From: Bacteroidia bacterium
Lineage (GTDB): Bacteria; Bacteroidota; Bacteroidia; JANWJV01
NCBI GenBank assembly: GCA_025451785.1
Contig: JANWJV010000008.1
Span: 1 to 33,260 of the forward strand
DNA length: 33,260 nt
Reading direction: 5' to 3'
Below the pieces are notes generated by a model, which was not told where the DNA came from, ran no database searches, and saw only the letters and a program-made list of their open reading frames with translations. The position numbers and the translations under genes were made by a program. Shown here piece after piece: positions 1 through 7,341 of the stretch. Each line of letters begins with the position of its first letter. The stretch's first letter is position 1.

Positions 1-1631
1 ATCTTTGGATGTACGACCCTGTTACCCTGCGCTGGACCTGGATCAGCGGCGACAATACGGTGAACCAGGCCGATGTTTGGGGAACCAAAGGAGTTTCGGC
101 AACAACCAACAAACCCGGCGGCAGGTCATCGTATGCATCTTCGCGCGATAACAACGGAAACATGTGGATGTTTGGCGGTGGTATCGCCGGTGTTAATTGC
201 GATGATCTCTGGAAATATGATATGGGTAATAACCAATGGACATGGATGAAAGGAAGTACCAATGGCAGCGCAGGTTCATTTGGCGCACAATGCGTGGAGG
301 ATACGCTTAACAATCCTCCCGCGCTGTATGAGCAGCGTTCGCGCTGGACCGATGACTGCGGTAATATGTGGGTGTTCGGCGGCTTCAGCGTAAGTGAATA
401 CTCCAACAACCTTTTCAGGTACAGTGTAAAGAACAACAACTGGACCTGGGTGAGCGGTGCCAACACCATGAACCAGGCGGGGAATTATGGAGTGCAGGGA
501 CAAGCTTCCGCAACAAATGTTCCCGGAGCCAGGGGTGGCTCTCTCCCCTTCCGCCGGCCCGGACAAAATGAGCTGTGGCTCTTTGGCGGCGGCGGAGGTG
601 CCGACCGTAACGATATGTGGAAGTTCATCCCTGATAAACCCACAGCGGGTTTTACAAGCACTGCCGGAACCTGTCCTCTTTCGTTCAGTTTCACCAATAC
701 AAGTATTCCCGGCTGCAATGAGATCCGTTCCTGGTCATGGGATTTTGGTGATCCTGCCAGCGGCGCGGCTAATACTTCTGTTCAGCTCAACCCAACGCAT
801 ACCTTCAGCGGCGGCGGCAATTTTAATGTGAAGCTCCGTGTGATCAACTGCACGGGGAGCAGCGACTCTATCATTAAAGTAGTTAATGTATCTACAAGTC
901 AGAAGATAACGCTTACCATTAAAGACGCGGCCTGCCCTGGTGATACCAGCGGTTCAGTGAGCGCAGTAGTTACAGGAGGGACCGGTCCCTACACCTATTC
1001 CTGGAGTAATGGACAAAGCAGCGCTTCCATCAGCGGATTGGGAATGGGCAATTATTCTGTAACGGTGATCGATTCCAATGGCTGTAGTGTAACATTGCCT
1101 GCTAGCGTAAACCAAAAGATTGGACCAACAGCAGGCGCAGGAAATGACACCACAATACTTGCCGGAATAACCGTGACGCTGAAAGGAAGCGGCGGCGGAA
1201 CCTATACCTGGAGCCCGGCGGAAGGCTTAAGTTGTACTGACTGTCCTAATCCATTAGCAAAACCTTCGGTGACCACCACTTATACCCTTACGGTAAGCGA
1301 CAGCAGCGGGTGTACAGCCACAGACCAAGTAACGATATTTGTTGACCCGCAATGCGATAAGGGCGTATTTGTACCCAATGCCTTCTCGCCCAATGGTGAC
1401 GGCAAGAACGATGTGCTGTTCGTTTACGCCAACTGCCTCAAGACATTCACCTTTATGGTTTTCGATCGCTGGGGAGAAAAGGTATTCGAGAGCACCGAGA
1501 CAAAAAAAGGCTGGGACGGCACTTTTAGCGGAAAGGAGTTCAGTACCGCGATATTCGTTTATACGCTGAAGGGAATGACCACCGATGATAAAGAGGTGAT
1601 CAAGTCAGGCACGGTAAGCCTGATGCGATAA
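1..1631 (+). CDS. Kelch-like repeat / PKD domain protein with T9SS type B (gliding-motility-associated, CHU_C) C-terminal domain; 5' end truncated by window
   Basis: Frame is open upstream of the ATG at 9 (LW-MYDPVTLRWTW resembles the internal repeat DLWKYDMGNNQWTWMKG). Kelch-like W/FGG repeats, PKD-like segment (SWSWDFGDPASG...NPTHTFSGGGNFNVKLRV), C-terminus VPNAFSPNGDGKNDVLFV...FDRWGEKVFES...GWDGTFSGKE. Confidence 0.9.
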   Translation, partial: LWMYDPVTLRWTWISGDNTVNQADVWGTKGVSATTNKPGGRSSYASSRDNNGNMWMFGGGIAGVNCDDLWKYDMGNNQWTWMKGSTNGSAGSFGAQCVEDTLNNPPALYEQRSRWTDDCGNMWVFGGFSVSEYSNNLFRYSVKNNNWTWVSGANTMNQAGNYGVQGQASATNVPGARGGSLPFRRPGQNELWLFGGGGGADRNDMWKFIPDKPTAGFTSTAGTCPLSFSFTNTSIPGCNEIRSWSWDFGDPASGAANTSVQLNPTHTFSGGGNFNVKLRVINCTGSSDSIIKVVNVSTSQKITLTIKDAACPGDTSGSVSAVVTGGTGPYTYSWSNGQSSASISGLGMGNYSVTVIDSNGCSVTLPASVNQKIGPTAGAGNDTTILAGITVTLKGSGGGTYTWSPAEGLSCTDCPNPLAKPSVTTTYTLTVSDSSGCTATDQVTIFVDPQCDKGVFVPNAFSPNGDGKNDVLFVYANCLKTFTFMVFDRWGEKVFESTETKKGWDGTFSGKEFSTAIFVYTLKGMTTDDKEVIKSGTVSLMR

Positions 1632-1632
1632 G

Positions 1633-2127
1633 TTATTTTTTGAGGTTCGTCTCCTCTATCTTAAAAATGTAGAAGAAGCTGCTCTTGTCTCCGTTAAGGA
1701 GTTCCGCTTCGGCACTATAGAGCGGGACGAAGAGCTTCTCCCCTTCCTTATAGGGCTTATCGAACTTGAGCGAAGTGAGGATATTATAGGAGCCACCGTT
1801 GTTCACGTAAACACGCTTCACTACCCATTGCTTACCGGCAGGAACCGTAAAACTGGTTCCGGCCATACTTTGTTTGGTGATCTCACCGCCTCCGGGCTTT
1901 GCAAGGGTGTCGTTTGTTTTTGTTTGGGCAGGGGCCATTGCCCTGATGGCAGCGTTAGCGCTGTCGATCTTCTTCTGATCGATAGGCTTTCCGCTCATAT
2001 GCTGTGCTTTGATCCAGCTCATAAGGCTGTCCACTTTCGCCTGCTGCTGGGGTGTCATTCCCTGGGGAAACAGCGGGAGATAAAAAGACAGGCAAAGAAG
2101 AATGATAGATCCTTTCAGGGCATTCAT
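1633..2127 (-). CDS. Secreted hypothetical protein, divergent terminal member of the VPAxKxW paralog cluster
   Basis: Signal peptide-like N-terminus (ILLCLSFYLPLFPQG), FTVPAGKQWVVKRVYVNNGG resembles VPANKVWKIE of upstream paralogs; lacks C-terminal VVP. Confidence 0.75.
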   Translation of the reverse strand: MNALKGSIILLCLSFYLPLFPQGMTPQQQAKVDSLMSWIKAQHMSGKPIDQKKIDSANAAIRAMAPAQTKTNDTLAKPGGGEITKQSMAGTSFTVPAGKQWVVKRVYVNNGGSYNILTSLKFDKPYKEGEKLFVPLYSAEAELLNGDKSSFFYIFKIEETNLKK

Positions 2128-2147
2128 TACTTACAAGGTAAGATTTT

Positions 2148-2576
2148 TTAAGGAACCACGTTGAACTCGATAGCGGAAAGGCTACCGTAGAACGGTGTTC
2201 CATTCGTAAGCGTGGTCGATCTTATCGAAAGGGTATAGGTTCCGGGAGGCAGCCAATGCGGCATTACCTGTACGTTCGAGTTGGCATCGAACAGCAGCCG
2301 GTTGTCAATGGCGATCCGCCCGCCGTTACTAAAGGTCAGTAAGTTGTTTGATGAAATGTAAGTACTACTGGTAAGTGTCTCTATTTTCCATACCTTATTA
2401 GCGGGGACAGTAATATTTACCGTAGCATCGGTATAAGAACTGGTGCCCACTTGTGTAACAGAGAACTGCATGTACTTCACCTGGTTGAACTGGAGATTGC
2501 CCTGAGCAAGCGATCTCGTTGTAAAGACAAAACTTAGAATTGCAACCAATAAGGTGATCGATACGATCTTTTTCAT
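2148..2576 (-). CDS. Small secreted paralog, subfamily A (A5)
   Basis: MKKIVSITLL...LAQGNLQFNQVKYMQF...ITVPANKVWKIE...GGRIAIDNRLLFD...HWLPPGTYTLSIRS...AIEFNVVP; start set at MKK rather than the longer ORF. Confidence 0.85.
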   Translation of the reverse strand: MKKIVSITLLVAILSFVFTTRSLAQGNLQFNQVKYMQFSVTQVGTSSYTDATVNITVPANKVWKIETLTSSTYISSNNLLTFSNGGRIAIDNRLLFDANSNVQVMPHWLPPGTYTLSIRSTTLTNGTPFYGSLSAIEFNVVP

Positions 2577-2589
2577 TTGATTCGTATTT

Positions 2590-2967
2590 TTACGGAACAA
2601 CAGTATACTCAACTATCGACACAGTTCCCCTTGCTGTAGCGGCGTTCTGGAAACTTCCGATAAAGCCGGAGGGAAGCCAAAAAGGAAAGGAAGGATTAGC
2701 GACGGTGGAACTGGGGTTGTTTCCGAAGTAAGCAACATTTTGTCCTGAACTGTTCCTCAGCATAATGGCGGCGCCGTTAGCCACTCCCGCTCCAACACTT
2801 TCGATCTTCCAAACCTTGCCTGCGGGCACCACTACTGCTTGTGTTGCGTTCGAGGCAAGATCGACCAGGATCACCTGGCTGAAAATAAGATTGTTTTGCT
2901 GGGCGAGCGCTTCCTGCTTTATGGAAGTTGACGCAAGAAGCAGGAATAATAAAAATAGTTTTTTCAT
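2590..2967 (-). CDS. Small secreted paralog, subfamily B (B2)
   Basis: MKKLFLLFLLLAS...LAQQNNLIFSQVILVDLASNATQAVVVPAGKVWKIES...FPFWLPSGFIGSFQN...SIVEYTVVP. Confidence 0.85.
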   Translation of the reverse strand: MKKLFLLFLLLASTSIKQEALAQQNNLIFSQVILVDLASNATQAVVVPAGKVWKIESVGAGVANGAAIMLRNSSGQNVAYFGNNPSSTVANPSFPFWLPSGFIGSFQNAATARGTVSIVEYTVVP

Positions 2968-2975
2968 AAATACCT

Positions 2976-3404
2976 TTAAGGAACTATATTAAACTCGATG
3001 GCTGTTACTGAGCCTACATATTGATATCCGTTAGAAGTAGCAGAGGTTCTCATTGATAATGTATAGGAGCCTGCAGGCAGCCACATGGGAAGTGTAGGAG
3101 TGTAAAAGATAGTACTGGAGGAGCTGTAAGCCTCCCATATCACTCTTCCGTCGATCAGGATCCTGCCACCGTTTACAATAGAAGCATAGTTAGCGGCCGG
3201 AACTATATAGCTGGAGTTCGCGCTTTCTATTTTCCAAACCTTGTTGGCAGGAACGGTAATGTTCGTTATTTGTTCAGCATGCACAACGGAGTTGGGCTGT
3301 GTAACGCTGAAAGTGAAATACTTTACAGCGTTGAATTGTAGGTTTCCCTGGGCAAAAACGCTTCCTGAAAGCGCAAGCAGGGTAATAAGGATCAGTTTTT
3401 TCAT
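2976..3404 (-). CDS. Small secreted paralog, subfamily A (A4)
   Basis: FAQGNLQFNAVKYFTFSVTQ...ITVPANKVWKIES...GGRILIDGRVIWE...MWLPAGSYTLSMRT...AIEFNIVP. Confidence 0.85.
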   Translation of the reverse strand: MKKLILITLLALSGSVFAQGNLQFNAVKYFTFSVTQPNSVVHAEQITNITVPANKVWKIESANSSYIVPAANYASIVNGGRILIDGRVIWEAYSSSSTIFYTPTLPMWLPAGSYTLSMRTSATSNGYQYVGSVTAIEFNIVP

Positions 3405-3408
3405 ATCG

Positions 3409-3774
3409 TTAAGGTACTACGTTAAATTCAATAATAGAGATGCTGCTTCTTTGAGCGTTTAGATTCTGAAAACTGCCGGTAAATCCGGAAGGCAGCCAAA
3501 AAGGATAATTGGCCGTTGCAGCGGCTCCGGTCATACTTCCGAAATGAGCGATCGCGGCGGCGGATGAATTCCTCAGATCGATGCTTGGGTTGGAAGAGGC
3601 TCCCGTACCTGTACTTTCTATCTTCCATACTTTGTTAGCAGGAACAGAGATCGCCTGCGTTGCTCCAGAGGCCATATCAAAAACAATGATCTGGTTGAAC
3701 TGCAGGTTGCCTTGGGCTTTAGCCCCTGCCGTAAAGAGCAAAAGTGCGAAAAGCGAAAACAGTATCTTTTTCAT
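3409..3774 (-). CDS. Small secreted paralog, subfamily B (B1)
   Basis: KAQGNLQFNQIIVFDMASGATQAISVPANKVWKIES...IDLRNSSAAAIAHFG...YPFWLPSGFTGSFQN...SIIEFNVVP. Confidence 0.85.
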   Translation of the reverse strand: MKKILFSLFALLLFTAGAKAQGNLQFNQIIVFDMASGATQAISVPANKVWKIESTGTGASSNPSIDLRNSSAAAIAHFGSMTGAAATANYPFWLPSGFTGSFQNLNAQRSSISIIEFNVVP

Positions 3775-3777
3775 CTA

Positions 3778-4185
3778 TTAAGGCACAATGTTAAATTCTA
3801 TACCAGAAATAAAACCGTTGTAAATGTTCCCGGCACTAAGGTTATTGCTCTTGCAAGAGAATGTATAGGTTCCCGCGGCCAGCCAGATAGGCGTGTATGA
3901 ATAAGTATTGGAAGCATACCCAGAAATAACCTTAGTGTTGAGAAGCATATATCCCCCGGTGCCGATAGCGTTAGTTCCGGTTGTAAAGGTACTACAGCCT
4001 GTTGCGTCAAGCTTCCATACTTTATTGGCAGGAACTGTTACAACTACATCGGTTTGGGTATAGGTGGAACCTACCTGGGTAACTGAGATCTCGTACAGCA
4101 GGGCCTTGTTAAACTGAAGGTTGCCCTGGGCTGATACCGCAGCCGCAGAAAAAATAAGAACAAGAGCCAATAACGTCTTTTTCAT
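3778..4185 (-). CDS. Small secreted paralog, subfamily A (A3)
   Basis: SAQGNLQFNKALLYEISVTQ...VTVPANKVWKLD...GGYMLLNTKV...IWLAAGTYTFSCKS...GIEFNIVP. Confidence 0.85.
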   Translation of the reverse strand: MKKTLLALVLIFSAAAVSAQGNLQFNKALLYEISVTQVGSTYTQTDVVVTVPANKVWKLDATGCSTFTTGTNAIGTGGYMLLNTKVISGYASNTYSYTPIWLAAGTYTFSCKSNNLSAGNIYNGFISGIEFNIVP

Positions 4186-4188
4186 TAT

Positions 4189-4608
4189 TTACGGTACAAT
4201 ATTAAATTCAATGACAGATATGGCGCCCTTAAAATAAAAAGTTGGAGTGCTGGTACTTGATCTCAATTCTAAGTTATAGCTTCCAGCTGGGAGCCAAAAG
4301 GGTAAATGACTGAGCTGCCCCGGGGTGGAATAAAAGTCGGAAAGAAGATTACCGTCAAGCGTTATCCTTCCGCCAAACGAGTGGCTGCCTGTTGAAGGAG
4401 AATATGAAGTGGGGGACGCTGCTTCGATCTTCCATACCTTATTGGCAGGCACGGTGATCGCCACGCTGGCAAAGTCGAACGTTCCGTTGCTGCTGGTTTG
4501 TATAACGTTGAGCTGAAAGAACTTCACCTGGTTGAACTGCAGGTTGCCCTGAGCCTTTGCCATAGTGCCTGATAATACAAACAAAAAGAGAACAAGTACC
4601 TTTTTCAT
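4189..4608 (-). CDS. Small secreted paralog, subfamily A (A2)
   Basis: KAQGNLQFNQVKFFQLNV...ITVPANKVWKIEAAS...FGGRITLDGNLLSD...PFWLPAGSYNLELRS...VIEFNIVP. Confidence 0.85.
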   Translation of the reverse strand: MKKVLVLFLFVLSGTMAKAQGNLQFNQVKFFQLNVIQTSSNGTFDFASVAITVPANKVWKIEAASPTSYSPSTGSHSFGGRITLDGNLLSDFYSTPGQLSHLPFWLPAGSYNLELRSSTSTPTFYFKGAISVIEFNIVP

Positions 4609-4611
4609 GAT

Positions 4612-5034
4612 CTACGGAACTACATTAAATTCAATAACAGAAACGGCACCGTTAAAATAATAGGTACTGGAGGTGGTGTTTGACTTCAATGCAAGAGTGT
4701 AGGTGCCTGCCGGAAGCCAAAAGGGCAAGGTATTGAAACCACCCGGGGTGTTGGCATAATCGAATAGCACGTGGCCGTCGATACATATCTTCCCCCCGAA
4801 TACGGCAGAACCGCTGGTCGGAGAATAATAAGTGGCGGAGGCCGCTTCAATTTTCCAAACTTTATTAGCCGGAACGGTAACCACCTGCGTGGTTTGGTCG
4901 AATGCACTGCTGCTGAGCTGGGTAAGCAACAGCTGGAAGTATTTCACCTGGTTGAACTGCAGGTTGCCCTGAGCCGAAACATTGAGTCCGCAGAAGACAA
5001 TAGCAAGTGCGGTGAAGAAGGTTCTTGATTTCAT
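4612..5034 (-). CDS. Small secreted paralog, subfamily A (A1)
   Basis: SAQGNLQFNQVKYFQLLLTQ...VTVPANKVWKIEAAS...FGGKICIDGHVLFD...PFWLPAGTYTLALKS...VIEFNVVP. Confidence 0.85.
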   Translation of the reverse strand: MKSRTFFTALAIVFCGLNVSAQGNLQFNQVKYFQLLLTQLSSSAFDQTTQVVTVPANKVWKIEAASATYYSPTSGSAVFGGKICIDGHVLFDYANTPGGFNTLPFWLPAGTYTLALKSNTTSSTYYFNGAVSVIEFNVVP

Positions 5035-5044
5035 ATTCTTAAAG

Positions 5045-6592
5045 TTAGAAGCCTTTCACAGTATGTACCAACGAGCGTTCAAAAGCGCCGGTACCTGAGT
5101 TAGAACTGGAGTTGATCATCTCGATCATCACCCTGCTGTAAACCACGTTCTCTCCGAAGGCTGCTCCTTTTCCAAGGCCATCGGTGGCTTTGGTAGTGGT
5201 GCAGCGGTGCTGCAACTGGAAGGTGGCCGTTCCGGATACCGTGATGAATCCTTCGATACTGCTGGCGTCATCAATAGAACTGCTGCCTTTCAGCGCAGTG
5301 GAACCTGCTGTAGTATTATAGAGCCTCGACTGGTGAACGCCTACCTGGTAAGCAGGAGCCAATGCGGATATATAATAGGTACCTGTGGTAAGTGTAATGT
5401 CGTTGCCTGAAATGGTGATGGCTGTTCCCTGGTTGATAACCGTGGTGTTAAGTGTGCGTACCACCCATGATCCGCTGGTGAATCCGCCTGCATCAGTTCC
5501 TGAGCTTTGCTCCTCCTGGAACAACGCATAATCAGAAATACCGGGAGCACCTTGTGCCCCCTGAGCGCCTGCTGCTCCAGCAGCACCTGTTGCTCCTACT
5601 GCACCGGTGGCACCGGTCACACCCTGAGCGCCGGCAGAACCGGTAGCTCCTGTTGCACCCTGAGCACCTGCGGTTCCGGTAGCTCCAGTAGCGCCCGTTG
5701 CTCCATTAGTTCCTGCAGCACCGGTAGCACCCGTAGCTCCATTTGCACCAGCAGCACCTGTGGCGCCGGTTGCTCCTGTAGCACCATTCGTTCCATTGGT
5801 GCCGTTCGTTCCGGCAATACCTTGAGGACCTGTGGGGCCAGTTACTCCGTTAGTTCCATTAGTACCGTTGGTTCCCGCAACACCCTGGGGACCAGTAGCG
5901 CCGGTTGCACCGTTTGTTCCATTAGTACCCGCTGCTCCCTGAGGACCGGTAGCACCTGTTGCTCCGTTAGTACCATTGGTTCCCGCAATACCTTGCGGGC
6001 CTGTGGCTCCGGTAACACCATTAGTACCATTCGCGCCTGTGGGACCGGTTGCTCCGTTACTTCCGTTAGTACCGTTGGTGCCTGCTGTTCCCTGGGCACC
6101 GGTAGGACCTGTTGCGCCTTGTGTGCCGTTAGTACCCGCGGGGCCCGTAGCTCCGGTAGGACCGGTAGCACCCGTGCCTCCACCTGAGCCTGACGACTGC
6201 GCGTACAGCGCATAGGGAACGCTGAGCATTTGCGAAGTGCCCATGTTAACATACCCGCTGCCGAAATCAACTTCCTGCTGCAGGAATTTACTTCCTACAG
6301 CCCAGTTGATGGCGCTGAACGTTCCGCTCACCACAGTACCCTGTCCGATGCTGATCGTGAAAAGACCGAACTGGTTAGTGGTTACCGCGTGCGTTTCCTG
6401 GTACACAATGGTACCGGTCGAAGAAATGTCGCGCACGCTTGCTTTTACTGTTATGGCTGTGCTTACCAGTTCATTGCCGGCGGCGTCGCGGGCAATTGCC
6501 TGGTACTTGATCGCCTGCGGCACCTGTGCCATGATGGTTCCGGCGAAGAAAAGAGGCAGAAGGGATAAGAGTACTTTTTTCATATCGATCAT
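5045..6592 (-). CDS. Secreted collagen-like protein: N-terminal Bacteroidota surface-protein module, 70 Gly-X-Y triplets, C-terminal C1q/tail-fibre-like head
   Basis: Signal peptide [42 protein letters not shown]...[10 protein letters not shown] module; [18 protein letters not shown]... triplets; head ending [13 protein letters not shown]. Start at 6592 (ATGA overlap) or 6583 (MKK). Confidence 0.93.
   Translation of the reverse strand: MIDMKKVLLSLLPLFFAGTIMAQVPQAIKYQAIARDAAGNELVSTAITVKASVRDISSTGTIVYQETHAVTTNQFGLFTISIGQGTVVSGTFSAINWAVGSKFLQQEVDFGSGYVNMGTSQMLSVPYALYAQSSGSGGGTGATGPTGATGPAGTNGTQGATGPTGAQGTAGTNGTNGSNGATGPTGANGTNGVTGATGPQGIAGTNGTNGATGATGPQGAAGTNGTNGATGATGPQGVAGTNGTNGTNGVTGPTGPQGIAGTNGTNGTNGATGATGATGAAGANGATGATGAAGTNGATGATGATGTAGAQGATGATGSAGAQGVTGATGAVGATGAAGAAGAQGAQGAPGISDYALFQEEQSSGTDAGGFTSGSWVVRTLNTTVINQGTAITISGNDITLTTGTYYISALAPAYQVGVHQSRLYNTTAGSTALKGSSSIDDASSIEGFITVSGTATFQLQHRCTTTKATDGLGKGAAFGENVVYSRVMIEMINSSSNSGTGAFERSLVHTVKGF
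5543..6172 (-). repeat. Collagen-like coding tandem repeat (70 Gly-X-Y triplets, imperfect 18-21 aa super-repeat [18 protein letters not shown])
   Basis: Residues 141-350 of the 515-aa ORF have Gly at every third position. Confidence 0.93.
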
Positions 6593-7086
6593 TGGTTGTT
6601 GATTATTTTATAGGATTGTCTGAAGGTAGAAGATGAAATGCTGAGAAGATAAATGCCGGTGGCCTGGTCGCCCACCCACAAAGGATAAGCTGTGCCGCCC
6701 GCGTTTGCCACACCACTGAATATTTTTTTACCGATGCCATCGAACAGCTCGATGGTGTATTCGTCGGCAGGAAGCTTGCTCATGTCAATGAACACATTGC
6801 CCCGGGTGGGGTTCGGATAAATGAACACACTGCTTTCGGTGTGTTTGATGTTCCACACACCTACCAGTCCGCTCTTGGGCTGCTGGAAACCTTGTGTAAG
6901 TATATTGTTGCCTGCGCTGTAGGTCTCTGTGATCACTTCACCCAGTGTCCAGGATACAGAACCTGAAGAAGAAGTGTAATATTCACCGTCAGACGCGATC
7001 ACTGTAGGTTGCAGCGATTGAGCGTTGGATGACTGGCAAAAAAAGAGGCTGGCGAAGAGAGAAAGGGAAAGGAAAAGTTTTCTCAT
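6589..7086 (-). CDS. Small T9SS type A sorting domain protein, first gene of the secreted-protein operon
   Basis: Signal peptide ...[34 protein letters not shown]-terminal [16 protein letters not shown]...[13 protein letters not shown]...GIYLLSI. Confidence 0.9.
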   Translation of the reverse strand: MRKLFLSLSLFASLFFCQSSNAQSLQPTVIASDGEYYTSSSGSVSWTLGEVITETYSAGNNILTQGFQQPKSGLVGVWNIKHTESSVFIYPNPTRGNVFIDMSKLPADEYTIELFDGIGKKIFSGVANAGGTAYPLWVGDQATGIYLLSISSSTFRQSYKIINNQ

Positions 7087-7100
7087 GTGTAAAGTTTTTT

Positions 7101-7131
7101 CAAATCTATGATATTATGCTGAACCACCAAA
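7101..7131 (-). promoter_or_regulatory. Predicted Bacteroidota housekeeping promoter (TTTG-N19-TAnnTTTG) for the 7086->1633 operon
   Basis: Minus strand: -33 TTTG (7131-7128), 19-nt spacer, -7 TAGATTTG (7108-7101), about 15 nt upstream of the ATG at 7086. Confidence 0.7.
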
Positions 7132-7341
7132 ACCATTAGCTCAAAAAAATCAACTAAAAGTAACCCTTCCGGTGAGGCGATCTTAAGGAAATAGGCAAGC
7201 GGGGTACTTTATTTATCCTGCGTACCACATGAATGATAATTCGTTTGGCGCCGGGAAGCGGTAATCGGTTGCCGCCTATATATAAAGGTATAAAAGGTGA
7301 CCCCATAAAAATTCATACTTTTGAGCTGTCATCTTTCCCTA

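Noticed and set aside
5543-6172. CRISPR-like regular repetition
   Set aside because: Period is a degenerate 9-nt multiple coding for Gly-X-Y; no identical repeats with unique spacers
5507-6187. 226-aa plus-strand ORF rich in Cys/Ser/Gly opposite the collagen gene
   Set aside because: Antisense shadow of the Gly-X-Y repeat; low-complexity composition, no start context or domain, and the minus-strand frame is clearly real
5617-6270. Additional minus-strand ORFs (66 and 142 aa) inside the collagen-like gene
   Set aside because: Out-of-frame readings of the triplet repeat ([12 protein letters not shown]...), not independent genes
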